Source: Haloechinothrix sp033042135
Lineage (GTDB): Bacteria; Actinomycetota; Actinomycetes; Mycobacteriales; Pseudonocardiaceae
Length of the DNA: 64,000 nucleotides
NCBI RefSeq assembly: GCF_033042135.1
Contig: NZ_WBXM01000003.1
Span: 124,001-188,000 of the forward strand
Reading direction: 5' to 3'
Made by a program: the position numbers and the translations under genes. Under the pieces are notes generated by a model that saw only the letters and a program-made list of their open reading frames with translations, was not told where the DNA came from and ran no database searches. Each line of letters begins with the position of its first letter. Within the stretch, counting starts at the first letter, position 1. Positions 10,001 to 18,037 of this stretch are shown here, piece after piece.

Positions 10001-12067
10001 GGCTTCTGGCTCGGTGATGCCTTCGCCTCAGGGGGATCCGCTGGTTACGACCACAAGGCGATGGGGATCACCGCCAAGGGCGCATGGGAGTCGGTCAAGC
10101 GGCACTTCCGGGAACTCGGGGTGGACACCCAGCGCGAGGAGTTCACCGTGGTGGGCATCGGTGACATGAGCGGGGACGTCTTCGGCAACGGCATGCTGCT
10201 GTCCGAACACATCCGGCTGGTCGCCGCCTTCAACCACCTGCACATCTTCATCGACCCCGAGCCCGATGCGGCATGGTCGTTCCGGGAACGGCAGCGCCTG
10301 TTCGAGCTTCCCCGATCGAGCTGGGAGGATTACGACCGCTCGCTGATCAGTACCGGCGGTGGGGTGTTCTCCCGTGACGCGAAGTCGATCGCGATTACCC
10401 CGCAGATGCGGGTGACGCTCGGGCTCGGCGACGAGGTGACGCAGCTGACACCGACGGAGCTGATCCGCGCGATCCTGTGCGCCCCGGTGGGATTGCTGTT
10501 CAACGGTGGCATCGGCACCTACGTGAAGGCCTCGTCGGAGTCGCACGCCGACGCCGACGACAAGTCCAACGACGCGGTACGGGTCGACGGTGTCGACCTG
10601 CGGGCCGAGGTCGTCGGCGAGGGCGGCAACCTCGGGCTCACCCAGCGTGGTCGGATCGAGTTCGCGCGCAACGGCGGCAAGATCAACACGGATGCCCTGG
10701 ACAACTCCGCCGGTGTGGATACCTCCGACCACGAGGTGAACTACAAGATCCTGCTGGAACAGATCATCACCGCGGGTAAACTGGCGCGCTCCGAGCGGGA
10801 CACGCTGCTGGAATCCATGACTAGCGACGTCGCCGAGCTCGTGCTGGCGAACAACTACCGTCAGAACAAGGTACTGGGTGTCAGCAGGCGGCACGCCGTC
10901 CCGATGGTGTCGGTACACCAGCGGCAGGTCAGCTTCCTGGAAGCGCACGCGGGACTCGACAGGGAGCTGGAGGTACTGCCCAGCCACGAGGAGTTCAAGG
11001 AGCTGGAGAAAGCAGGAGAAGGGCTGTCGTCGCCGGAACTGGCCAGCCTGCTCGCGCACGTCAAGCTCCAACTCGAGGACGAGCTGCTCGCCAGCGAGCT
11101 GCCGGATTTGGAGGTGTTCCAGCGGCGGCTGCCCGGCTACTTCCCTCCCGCGCTGCGCAGCCGCTTCGGCGAGGAGATCCATGCCCACCCCCTCAACCGC
11201 GCCATCGTGACCACGCTGCTGGTGAACGAGGTCGTCGATGGGGCGGGGTTGAGCTACGCCTTCCGGTTGCACGAGGAGATGCATGCCACGTCGACCGACG
11301 CGGTGCGTGCGTTCGCGGTGGTGACGGCCGTGTACGAACTTCCGGCGCTGTGGCGGCGCATCGACGAGCTGGACAACGTCGTCGCAACCGAGGTCGCCGA
11401 CGACATGATGCTGGAGACTCGCCGGTTGCTGGACCGTGCCTCGCGGTGGTGGCTGTCCAACCGGCCGCAGCCGCTGGCCGTCGGATCGGAGATCGACCGT
11501 TTCGCGGGCACCGTCGGCAGGCTGGCGCCGCAAGTGCGACGTTTCCTCCGAGGCGCGCAGGCCGATGCCGTTAGCGTCGAGTACGAGCGATTGCGCGCGC
11601 AGGGTGTGCCGGAGGATGTGGCCGACCGGGTGTCGGTATTGCTGGAGATCTACGGCCTGCTGGATATCACCGAGGTCGCCGAGCTCGCGGAGCAGGAGAC
11701 CGGTGTCAGCCGGGAACGCAGCCCCGAGGAGACGGCCGAACTGTACTACGCGCTGTCCGACCATCTCCAGGTGAACGCGCTGCTGACTTCGGTGAGCGCG
11801 CTGGAACGGGGGAATCGTTGGCACGCGCTGGCGCGGTTGGCGCTGCGCGACGACATCTACTACTCGCTCCGCGCCATCACTCTGGACGCGCTGCGGCACA
11901 GTAACCCCGGCGATCCGGTGGACGACAAGATCGAGCAGTGGGAGACGGTGAACGCCTCCCGGCTCGCGCGTGCCCGCGTCGCGCTCGACGAGATCAACCG
12001 CGCGGGCGGACTCGACCTGGCGACGCTGTCCGTCGCCGCTCGCCAGATGCGTAGCATGTCCGGGTAG
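7100..12067 (+). CDS. gdhB: NAD-specific glutamate dehydrogenase, large (about 180 kDa) type
   Basis: The 1655-aa enzyme belongs to the very large NAD-GDH family (Streptomyces L180 and Rv2476c types). It converts glutamate to 2-oxoglutarate and ammonium. The N-terminal third holds ACT-like regulatory segments. The catalytic block is near residues 830-1230, with FGAVARGGIRWSDRREDFR, a lysine-bearing substrate site in KAQAVKNAVIVPVGAKGGF and a Rossmann-like GIGDMSGDVFGNGM. The C-terminal domain is helical. ATG 7100 has a GGGGAG ribosome site 8 bases upstream. In mycobacteria this enzyme is inhibited by GarA, which PknG controls; a glnX-glnH-pknG operon begins at 61233. Confidence 0.95.
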   Translation: MTTTGVSDRSGVRAAGTRGASARSLEQQRDELVEQAATSASDIAEVIRLYYRHVPPEDILGTDPATLVGMVRAHLRLAGERVLGRPVINVINPGQQVDGWSCETTVVQIVTDDMPYLVDSVAAELARSGLDVEQIVHPIVVVSRDVSGALIEVLPHADVDEPPEGTETESWMCIQLDPLGDSERTSELENRLDSVISDVREVVEDTERMSATVLELAEELEVSPPPLAEAEVSDGSALLRWLVDGHFTFLGYRRYEVVEDPEGSGNEPALRAALASGLGVLRRDSVAARSLTAGPDMAATALAPTLLVLTPASAPSTVHRPVRPYYIGVKTFDSAGRVTGEHRFLGMFTTSALHADVLDIPVVERMVREVIRRAGFPLQSHSGQRMLEVLQEWPRAELFSTDLESLYTMATGAITLADRRRLRLFLRRDPYHRFYSCLVFVPRDRYSTRSRTAMQDVLLDELGGSEIEFSTRLGETVLAQVHFTVYTEQPGAEEPDTVRIQERLNEAVRGWEDRLVEALLQQRRDSGGFQPHAEETATEQAQRFAARLPEAYKEDFSAADGLADLQLLDGLSEQRDVTMRFYVPDGGAPGDSRFKIYLAGEGVTLSALLPMLQTMGVEVIDQRPYEIEGTSGGRCWIYDFGLRIDSTVHDAVLAEEELGGLRDRFQEAFAAAWHGDAEIDGFNGLVLWAGLTWRQVAVLRAYARYLRQAGTPYSQTYIEDALLSHSAIAAALVALFETKFDPRSDPEERAGEVERQQRDIGSMIDAVTSLDEDRILRGLLTVITATLRTNYYVTGADGAPCPYLSVKLEPQAVPELPEPRPQYEIYVYSPRTEGVHLRFGAVARGGIRWSDRREDFRTEVLGLVKAQAVKNAVIVPVGAKGGFIVKNPPAPTGDREHDRRAHHDEGVACYRMFISGLLELTDNLDAGAIVPPRDVVRYDDDDHYLVVAADKGTATFSDIANDVSAAYGFWLGDAFASGGSAGYDHKAMGITAKGAWESVKRHFRELGVDTQREEFTVVGIGDMSGDVFGNGMLLSEHIRLVAAFNHLHIFIDPEPDAAWSFRERQRLFELPRSSWEDYDRSLISTGGGVFSRDAKSIAITPQMRVTLGLGDEVTQLTPTELIRAILCAPVGLLFNGGIGTYVKASSESHADADDKSNDAVRVDGVDLRAEVVGEGGNLGLTQRGRIEFARNGGKINTDALDNSAGVDTSDHEVNYKILLEQIITAGKLARSERDTLLESMTSDVAELVLANNYRQNKVLGVSRRHAVPMVSVHQRQVSFLEAHAGLDRELEVLPSHEEFKELEKAGEGLSSPELASLLAHVKLQLEDELLASELPDLEVFQRRLPGYFPPALRSRFGEEIHAHPLNRAIVTTLLVNEVVDGAGLSYAFRLHEEMHATSTDAVRAFAVVTAVYELPALWRRIDELDNVVATEVADDMMLETRRLLDRASRWWLSNRPQPLAVGSEIDRFAGTVGRLAPQVRRFLRGAQADAVSVEYERLRAQGVPEDVADRVSVLLEIYGLLDITEVAELAEQETGVSRERSPEETAELYYALSDHLQVNALLTSVSALERGNRWHALARLALRDDIYYSLRAITLDALRHSNPGDPVDDKIEQWETVNASRLARARVALDEINRAGGLDLATLSVAARQMRSMSG

Positions 12068-12137
12068 ACCCCGAGTGACCGGGCGGGCCGAGCCGGGTGC
12101 TGGGGCCCCGGCAGGTCCCGAATCCTGTGCAGGCATG

Positions 12138-12212
12138 CTCGACACGAGGTGCCTGTGCCCTCGACACGAGGTGCCTGTGCCCTCGACACGGGGTGTCCGA
12201 TCGCTCGACACG
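12138..12212. repeat. Short tandem repeat, 22-bp unit
   Basis: Two exact copies of a 22-bp unit beginning CTCGACACGAGGTG lie at 12138-12159 and 12160-12181, followed by a degenerate copy at 12182 and a trace of a fourth. They fill the gap upstream of the next gene start. Confidence 0.7.
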
Positions 12213-12233
12213 GCCACGCGTACGGTTGATTGT

Positions 12234-12863
12234 GTGACGAAGCTACGAGTTCCGGACGAGGCCGAGCGGGAGAGCCTCGGCGCGTTCGCCGCGCGGCTGG
12301 TGCGCCTGGACGACCAGTCCGTGGTGCGTCTGCGCGAGCGCGGCAACGGCGTGGTGGACGCGTGGGCGAAGACGCCGTTCGAGGTGCTGGCTACGCGTAG
12401 CGTCACCGGCGAGGTGGAACCGGGTGATCTCACCGTGTCGGGCAACGAACTGCTCGCCGCCCTGGCTGTCGCGGGTGGCGAGCTGATGAATCCCGGCAAG
12501 CCGCAGGACCTGATGTGGCGTTCGGAACTGCCACCCACCGGCGGGTTCGAACCGGTCGACGACGTTCCCGTGCGAGTGGTCAGCGAAGTCACCGACCGGG
12601 GCCTCGAGGTGGCGCGCGAGAATCTGGGACCGAAGGGGACCCCGCCTGCCTCGCTGCTCGACCAGCAGGTGCTTACCGTGACCGGCGAGGAGCGCGAGCT
12701 GACGATCCCGCTCCGGTGCCTGTTCGCGTTGGCCGGTATGGGTTTCACCGGCCCGGACGACGACCATGTCCGGGTCAGTGCCAGCGACGGCTGGCTGCGG
12801 ATCGACGCCCGCTACGGCGCCGTTCTGCGGCAGCGGCGGGCGCGACTGCCGCTGGTGTTCTGA
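12234..12863 (+). CDS. Conserved actinobacterial protein of unknown function (Rv2474c type)
   Basis: The 209-aa soluble protein starts TKLRVPDEAERESLGAFAARL and shows no signal peptide, membrane segment or catalytic motif that I recognise. Position after gdh and before an alpha-glucosidase matches Rv2474c in M. tuberculosis, and length is similar. GTG 12234 is the start that fits that family; the open frame extends further upstream but only through the 22-bp repeats. It converges with the glucosidase gene 34 bases downstream. The function is unknown. Confidence 0.75.
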   Translation: MTKLRVPDEAERESLGAFAARLVRLDDQSVVRLRERGNGVVDAWAKTPFEVLATRSVTGEVEPGDLTVSGNELLAALAVAGGELMNPGKPQDLMWRSELPPTGGFEPVDDVPVRVVSEVTDRGLEVARENLGPKGTPPASLLDQQVLTVTGEERELTIPLRCLFALAGMGFTGPDDDHVRVSASDGWLRIDARYGAVLRQRRARLPLVF

Positions 12864-12897
12864 CGCCGCCGCCCCGTCGCGACCGTGCGCCTGCCAC

Positions 12898-14544
12898 TCA
12901 CCGCAGCCATGCGGCCGCGTCGGCGGGGAGCATCCCTTCCGCCACGTCGGCGCTGGACAGCAACACCTCACCGGCGGGGAGCTGCACCGGGGCGCCGCTG
13001 GCGTTGAGCACGCACACCAGGCCGCAGGAGCGGCGGAAGGCCAGGCATCCCGGGGGCGCCGTCGACCATTCGAGCTCGCCGTCCACGCCGGCCAGCAGCT
13101 CTCGTCGCAGGTCGATAGCGGAACGGTACAGCGACAAGATCGAGCCCGGATCCTCCAATTGGGCAGCTACCGTGAGCTCGTCCCAGTCCTTCGGCATCGG
13201 CAACCAGGTGGTCTCGCTGCCGGAGAACTCGTACGGCGGGGCCTCGCCTTCCCACGGGATGGGAACCCGGGCTCTGTCGCGCCCCGGGTGTCCCGGGCGG
13301 GTACGTGCCATCGGGTCGGTGACCACCTCGTCCGGAATCTCCGCATCGGGCAGGCCGAGTTCCTCGCCGTTGTACACGTACACCGCGCCGGGTAGTGCCA
13401 GCTCCACCAGTGCCATGGCGCGCGCCCTGCGCAGCCCGACCTCGCCGCCGCCGTAGCGGCTCACCTGGCGCGGGAGATCGTGATTGGTCAGTGTCCAGGT
13501 GGGAAGCGTCCCAGCGCGGGCGGCGACCGTCATCGCCTGGTGCACCGCGGTCCGGATCGACTCGGCGTCGAACCGCGCCAACGCCAACCGGAAGTCGAAC
13601 GCCTGGTGCAGCTCGCCGGGGGCCAGGTACCGGGCGAATCGCTCCTCCTCGAAGGCCCAGACCTCGCCGACAGCCATCCGTCCCGGGTACTCGTCCAGTA
13701 CGCCACGGATACGCCGGTGCACCTCGTGCACCCCGTCGTTGTCGAACCGTGGGTCGAAGAAACGGCTCGCGTCGGAGGACTCCGCGGCGCGAGGGTCCAT
13801 GTCGACCAGCTCGGCCGGCTTGGCGATACCGTGCGCGACGTCGATGCGGAAGCCGTCCACCCCGCGATCCAGCCAGAACCGCATGGTCCGCTCGAAGTCG
13901 GCTCGCACCTCGGCGTTCTCCCAGTTCAGGTCGGGTTGCTCCGGGGCGAAAAGATGGAGATACCACTGGCTGGGCATGGTGCCGCCGCCGTCGTCGATCC
14001 TCGTCCATGCGGGGCCGCCGAAGGCGCTGAGCCAGTTGTTCGGTGGCTGGTGCCCACCGGGTCCGCTGCCCGGCCGGAAGATGTAGCGGTCGCGCTCAGC
14101 GCTGCCTGGACCGGCAGCACAGGCCTGTACGAACCACTCGTGCTGGTCACTGGTGTGGTTCGGTACGAGGTCGAGCAGGACCCGGATGCCGTGCGCGTGC
14201 GCGTCGGCGATGAGCGCATCGAAGGCCTCGAGATCGCCGAACATCGGGTCCACCGAACGCGGGTCGGCCACATCGTAGCCGCCGTCGGCCATCGGCGAGG
14301 CATAGAACGGGGTCAGCCACAGCGCATCGACCCCGAGCAGCTCCAGGTAACCCAACCGGGAACGCACACCTTCGAGGTCACCGTTGCCGTCTCCGTTCGA
14401 ATCGGCGAACGAGCGGACGTACACCACGTACACCACGGCGTCCCGCCACCATGTGTGGTGCTCCTGCTCCTCACCGGAATAGTGAGACCCCTGCTCGCCG
14501 GACTCCACAACGCCGGGACGGTTACTTCGCACCCCTCGTCGCAT
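12898..14544 (-). CDS. aglA: GH13 alpha-glucosidase / alpha-amylase family enzyme
   Basis: The 548-aa protein is a GH13 (alpha/beta)8-barrel hydrolase. Visible motifs are DLVPNHTSDQHEWF (region I), GFRIDVAHGIAK with the nucleophile Asp (region II), GEVWAFEEERFARY with the acid/base Glu (region III) and LTNHDLPRQVSRYGG with the transition-state Asp (region IV). The N-terminal WWRDAVVYVVYVRSFADSNGDGNGDLEGV pattern is typical of oligo-1,6-glucosidase/alpha-glucosidase enzymes. No signal peptide is seen, so it probably acts on imported or internal malto-oligosaccharides or trehalose-related sugars. ATG 14544 has AGGA 9 bases upstream; TTG 14550 is the alternative. It matches Rv2471 by position. 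Confidence 0.9.
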   Translation of the reverse strand: MRRGVRSNRPGVVESGEQGSHYSGEEQEHHTWWRDAVVYVVYVRSFADSNGDGNGDLEGVRSRLGYLELLGVDALWLTPFYASPMADGGYDVADPRSVDPMFGDLEAFDALIADAHAHGIRVLLDLVPNHTSDQHEWFVQACAAGPGSAERDRYIFRPGSGPGGHQPPNNWLSAFGGPAWTRIDDGGGTMPSQWYLHLFAPEQPDLNWENAEVRADFERTMRFWLDRGVDGFRIDVAHGIAKPAELVDMDPRAAESSDASRFFDPRFDNDGVHEVHRRIRGVLDEYPGRMAVGEVWAFEEERFARYLAPGELHQAFDFRLALARFDAESIRTAVHQAMTVAARAGTLPTWTLTNHDLPRQVSRYGGGEVGLRRARAMALVELALPGAVYVYNGEELGLPDAEIPDEVVTDPMARTRPGHPGRDRARVPIPWEGEAPPYEFSGSETTWLPMPKDWDELTVAAQLEDPGSILSLYRSAIDLRRELLAGVDGELEWSTAPPGCLAFRRSCGLVCVLNASGAPVQLPAGEVLLSSADVAEGMLPADAAAWLR

Positions 14545-14601
14545 GACCAACTATCCTGCCATCTCCCCGACACGGCGGGACACGACGGGAGTGTCGCTGG
14601 C

Positions 14602-15000
14602 TCACACCCAGCTGTTCATCAGGCTGTGAGCGGCCATTTCCAGGTAGTCCCACAGCTGTTGTCGGTACGGCTCGGGCAGTTCGGCCTCGTCCACAGCCAC
14701 GCGCATGGCACGCAGCCACGCGTCGCGTTCGATCGGCCCGATGGAGAACGGCGCGTGCCGCATGCGCAGCCGGGGATGGCCGCGTTGCTCCGAATAGGTT
14801 CGCGGCCCACCCCAGTACTGTATGAGGAAGAGACGCAGATGCTCTTCGGCAGGCCCCAGGTCGTCCGGGTAGAGGGGGCGCAGGACCTCGTCCTCGGCGA
14901 CCTCCTGGTAGAAGCGGGAGACGATCCTGCGGAATGTCGGTTCGCCGCCGATGGCCTCGTAGAGGGTCGCCGGTTGCTGCTCCGGTTGCGCTGTGCTCAC
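14602..15000 (-). CDS. glbO: Group II truncated haemoglobin
   Basis: The 132-aa protein is a trHbO-type globin with a two-over-two fold. Recognisable residues are the B10 tyrosine in RFYQEV, the CD1 tyrosine in LYPDDL, the proximal F8 histidine in LRMRHAPFSIG and the G8 tryptophan in RDAWLRAM. These globins bind oxygen and are linked to peroxidase or NO chemistry near the respiratory membrane. Length equals the family norm. It lies between the glucosidase and MscS genes on the same strand, as Rv2470 does next to Rv2471. Confidence 0.95.
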   Translation of the reverse strand: MSTAQPEQQPATLYEAIGGEPTFRRIVSRFYQEVAEDEVLRPLYPDDLGPAEEHLRLFLIQYWGGPRTYSEQRGHPRLRMRHAPFSIGPIERDAWLRAMRVAVDEAELPEPYRQQLWDYLEMAAHSLMNSWV

Positions 15001-15046
15001 ATCTCCATCCTGACGTATCGCTCGCGCCTGTCGCGAACCCCGCGGC

Positions 15047-16018
15047 TCACGGGTTGTTGCCGCCGAAGATGCGGGGCATGGGCCGCTCGAAGCCCGCCTC
15101 GGCCAGCGCCGTGGTGATCCTGCCGTGCAGCGCGCGCTGCACCATCCACTGGCTTCCCGGCTTGACCTTGACGGTGAGGCGTAGCTGGATGTACTCGGGC
15201 GTCATCGCCGTGACGCCCAGCACCTCCGGGGCCTCTAGCACCTCGGCCCGCACCGGATCCTCGCCGGTGACCTGCTGTGCGACGGTGGCGAGCAGCTCGC
15301 TGGCGCCGTCGATGTTGGAGTTGTAGGCGAGGGGAACGTTCACGACGGCGACCGCGTAGCTCTGGCTGTAGTTGCCGACTCGCATGATCTCGCCGTTGCG
15401 GACGTACCAGACGGTGCCGTTGATGTCGCGCAGCGTCGTCACCCGGAGCCCGACCGTCTCCACCGTCCCCTCTGCCTCGCCGGCGTCGATGTAGTCCCCG
15501 ACGCCGTACTGATCCTCGACCATCATGAAGATTCCGGAGAGGAAGTCGCGGACCAGGTTCTGCGCACCGAAACCGACCGCGACGCCGACCACACCGGCCG
15601 AGGCGAGGATCGGGCCGAGATTGATGCCGAGCTCGCTCAACACCAGCATGGCCGCGATCAGGAACACCACGAACGAAGTGATCGACTTCAGGACCGATCC
15701 GATGGTGGCCGCGCGCTGACGGCGGCGCTCGGCCAGCGTGTCGGAGTTCAGCACCGAGCTCCGCTCGCGGAGCGACCGCAACAGCGCGGGCGACTTGCTC
15801 TCCCCGTTCGGCGGGGGAGTGGTGACCTTGCCGATGACCCGATGCAGCGCGAAGCGGATGAGGAAGGCGATGCCGAGGATGAGCAGGATCTTGAGCGGTT
15901 TGGCGATCAGCCAGTCCGCCGAGGCGGCCAACCAGTCATGGCCGGTGAGCTCGTAGACGTTCGCGCACCAGGTGCCCCGTTCCTCTGCGCAAGCCGGTTG
16001 TTCGAGAAATGCGTTCAC
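15047..16018 (-). CDS. Small-conductance mechanosensitive channel (MscS family)
   Basis: The 323-aa inner-membrane protein has membrane segments near residues 40-62 and 108-155. The pore-lining helix is glycine/alanine-rich (GPILASAGVVGVAVGFGAQNLVRDF), followed by the beta domain FMMVEDQYGVGDYIDAG and a mixed C-terminal vestibule. The channel opens under membrane tension and releases osmolytes after hypo-osmotic shock. GTG 16018 is the first codon of the frame. The HNH gene starts on the opposite strand about 30 bases away, so the promoters are divergent. Confidence 0.9.
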   Translation of the reverse strand: MNAFLEQPACAEERGTWCANVYELTGHDWLAASADWLIAKPLKILLILGIAFLIRFALHRVIGKVTTPPPNGESKSPALLRSLRERSSVLNSDTLAERRRQRAATIGSVLKSITSFVVFLIAAMLVLSELGINLGPILASAGVVGVAVGFGAQNLVRDFLSGIFMMVEDQYGVGDYIDAGEAEGTVETVGLRVTTLRDINGTVWYVRNGEIMRVGNYSQSYAVAVVNVPLAYNSNIDGASELLATVAQQVTGEDPVRAEVLEAPEVLGVTAMTPEYIQLRLTVKVKPGSQWMVQRALHGRITTALAEAGFERPMPRIFGGNNP

Positions 16019-16050
16019 GATCGGTGCGTCCTTGATCGTCGTCGGCTAAC

Positions 16051-16857
16051 GTGGTCGCTGAATCGAATGTGCGTGATGCGTCTCTCAGTAGACGTGCTAT
16101 TGAGGGACCAGGCGTGGTCGACTATGCCTGCGCCGGTGGAGGTGGTCGAGTGCGGGAGCGAGAACCAGTCCCGATAGGCGACCCCGTTCCGCACCGGAAC
16201 GGGGACGGATCGGTTCGGCGGCAGGACGCGCCGTTGGCAAGGAAGTCCTCGAAGACTTCGAGGTCGTCACCGAAATCGCTGCGCCGCGGTGTACGGCGAG
16301 CGCGCGAGTCGGACGGGGCCGACGATGGTTCGCCACCCACATGGGGCCGGAGCCGGGTACTGCTGCTTAATGCCAGCTTCGAACCGCTGACCGCGCTCCC
16401 GCTGAAGCGAGCCGTCGTGCTGGTGGTCTGCGGTAAGGCCGAGATCGTGCACAACGATCCGGCCGGTCTGGTGCTGCATTCGGCGCGTACGGCGATCCCC
16501 GTTCCCTCCGTGATCAGGCTGAGTACGTACGTGCGTGTACCTTACCGTGCGCACGTACCGCTGACACGCGCGGGAATCATGCATCGGGACCGGTTCCGCT
16601 GCGCGTATTGCGGAAGCAAGGCCTCGACTATCGACCACGTGGTGCCCCGGAGCAGGGGAGGGGGCCATTCCTGGCACAACTGTGTGGCGAGCTGCTCGAA
16701 GTGCAACCACCGCAAGGCCGACCGGTTGCTCGGCGAGCTCGGCTGGACATTACGTACCGTCCCGCACACGCCTCATGGGCAACACTGGCGGCTGCTCGCC
16801 CAGGTCAACGACAGGGACGCGGACTGGCGTCCTTACTTGGGCGCGCCGGCTGCCTAG
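16051..16857 (+). CDS. HNH endonuclease family protein (Rv2469c type)
   Basis: The conserved core starts near residue 101 (RVLLLNASFEPLTALPLKR). It carries an HNH/zinc module: CAYCGSKASTIDHVVPRSRGG and CVASCSKCNHRKADR, that is, two CxxC pairs around the His-Asn-His catalytic triad. Housekeeping proteins of this type are found at this locus in many actinobacteria; the substrate is not known to me. The first 100 residues are basic, low-complexity and poorly supported, so the true start may be internal. The GTG at 16051 is simply the furthest upstream. Confidence 0.85.
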   Translation: MVAESNVRDASLSRRAIEGPGVVDYACAGGGGRVREREPVPIGDPVPHRNGDGSVRRQDAPLARKSSKTSRSSPKSLRRGVRRARESDGADDGSPPTWGRSRVLLLNASFEPLTALPLKRAVVLVVCGKAEIVHNDPAGLVLHSARTAIPVPSVIRLSTYVRVPYRAHVPLTRAGIMHRDRFRCAYCGSKASTIDHVVPRSRGGGHSWHNCVASCSKCNHRKADRLLGELGWTLRTVPHTPHGQHWRLLAQVNDRDADWRPYLGAPAA

Positions 16858-16967
16858 CGGCTGCTCGCCAGCGGCTTCGCTGCGGCGCGACAGCACGGGG
16901 GTTGGCAACACTGGGTAACGCTGTGTGCCCGTGTCGGGCACTCGCGACCGCACCACACCGCCGAAAT

Positions 16968-16989
16968 CGGGGTGACCTGTCACACCCCG
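16968..16989 (+). terminator. Hairpin after the HNH gene
   Basis: A perfect 7-bp inverted repeat (CGGGGTG and CACCCCG) with an 8-base loop lies 110 bases after the HNH stop codon. It could end that transcript. Confidence 0.35.
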
Positions 16990-17094
16990 GGTCTCAGCGG
17001 TGTGGGCGGCGTGGAGCGTGGTGCGGCGACAGGACCGCAGGGGTGGGCAACGGCACGGCATGCACGGCCGGTGCCGTGGACAAGGGAGGCATGG

Positions 17095-17484
17095 TCAGCT
17101 CGCGGTGACGCGGGTGCCTGCGGTGACCCGGGTGCCTCGGGTGACGCGGGTGCCTGCGGTGACCCGGGTGCCACGGGTGACCCGGGTGCCTCGGGTGACG
17201 CGGGTGCCTCGGGTGACGCGGGTGCCTGCGGTGACCCGGGTGCCACGGGTGACCCGGGTGCCTGCGGTGACCCGGGTGCCACGGGTGACGCGGGTGCCTG
17301 CGGTGACCCGGGTGCCACGGGTGACGCGGGTGCCTGCGGTGACCCGGGTGCCACGGGTGACCCGGGTTCCGCAGGTGACGCGGGTGCCACGGGTGACCCG
17401 GGTTCCGCAGGTGACGCGGGTGCCACGGTGGCCGGTCGAGGCGAGGTCGTCGATGATTACCGGAGCTTCGGTCATAGTCTGCAT
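17095..17484 (-). CDS. Possible small hexad-repeat protein encoded by the minisatellite
   Basis: This 129-aa frame begins MQTMTEAPVIIDDLASTG and then repeats the hexad GTRVT(R/C/A) about 18 times before ending TRVTAS. Support for it: ATG 17484 has AAGGA 6 bases upstream; a non-repetitive N-terminus precedes the array; and nearly all repeat codons end in C or G, as in real genes here. The opposite frames have poorer codon bias. Hexads with Val and Thr at fixed spacing could form a beta-helix, but that is speculation. No family is recognised and the region may be non-coding. Confidence 0.35.
   Translation of the reverse strand: MQTMTEAPVIIDDLASTGHRGTRVTCGTRVTRGTRVTCGTRVTRGTRVTAGTRVTRGTRVTAGTRVTRGTRVTAGTRVTRGTRVTAGTRVTRGTRVTRGTRVTRGTRVTAGTRVTRGTRVTAGTRVTAS
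17105..17428. repeat. Minisatellite: 18 tandem copies of an 18-bp unit
   Basis: Eighteen consecutive 18-bp units follow the pattern GTGAC(G/C)CGGGTGCC plus a variable four-base end, with no spacers or indels. Because 18 is a multiple of 3, the block stays open in most frames. The minus-strand frame reads GTRVT(R/C/A) hexads, and a plus-strand frame reads collagen-like Gly-X-Y triplets. The array lies inside a 913-base gap (16858-17770) that otherwise holds only the hairpin at 16968 and no recognised gene. Confidence 0.95.
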
Positions 17485-17770
17485 GTCGTGTCCTTGTGAT
17501 CGCTGATTGCTGCGTGTACATGGCAAGGATCGGAGTGAAATCTGCAACCCCCGTCCAGGTGAAAAGTTACGAGGGATGTGCGGGCCGAACAAGGTGCGAG
17601 CGATGAGTGCGGGGATCTCTACGGTCAGTTGCCAACGTTCGCGCTACGTTCTTGGGCTCATCGTTGGAGAGGGGTCCGCGACAGTCGGCGGACGGTCTTT
17701 GTAGCGCGACGACCGGTCCCTGCCCGCCCGGCGTCGCCTGTGCGGCGGGCGGATCGGATACCCTCAGATT

Positions 17771-18037
17771 GTGTTCGATCTCGAAACGATCTTGTACCTC
17801 GTCGTCATTCCCGGCGCCATCTACGCGCTCATCACGTTGGTGACGCTGCGGTCGAAACTGGTGTCGGCACCGCGGTACCGTCCTGGTCAGGAATGGAACT
17901 ACCCGCCGGTGTGGTGGACAGCGAACTCGGAAGGGGTCGGTAGGCCCGTCGCGGGCGTGGGATCCGGCGGCAGGTCCGGAGAGCCGACGCGGCAAGGGAA
18001 GACACGTGAACGGGGAGGTGCCCGTGGCACTTGGTGA
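17771..18037 (+). CDS. Small membrane protein of unknown function upstream of the DUF5130 gene
   Basis: The 88-aa product has one N-terminal membrane helix (ILYLVVIPGAIYALITLVTL) followed by a conserved-looking cytosolic motif, RPGQEWNYPPVWWTANSEG. I recall this aromatic motif in small actinobacterial membrane proteins beside DUF5130 genes, but no function is known to me. The rest is a basic Gly-rich tail. GTG 17771 has only a weak ribosome site. Its 3' end overlaps the next gene by 14 bases, which suggests translational coupling. Confidence 0.65.
   Translation: MFDLETILYLVVIPGAIYALITLVTLRSKLVSAPRYRPGQEWNYPPVWWTANSEGVGRPVAGVGSGGRSGEPTRQGKTRERGGARGTW

Noticed and set aside
11970..12233. N-terminal extension of the 209-aa Rv2474c-type protein
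   Set aside because: It overlaps the end of gdhB and the 22-bp repeats; GTG 12234 gives the expected length.
10028..12748. Very long open frame antisense to gdhB (906 codons)
   Set aside because: Shadow of a coding region with strong GC bias; no family-like sequence and it crosses several gene boundaries.
17105..17428. CRISPR array
   Set aside because: The 18-bp units are contiguous with no unique spacers, and no cas genes are present.
16972..17499. Plus-strand collagen-like frame (Gly-X-Y repeats) through the minisatellite
   Set aside because: Codon third positions in this frame are often T, unlike genes here, and no good ribosome site precedes it; it is probably the reverse side of the repeat.
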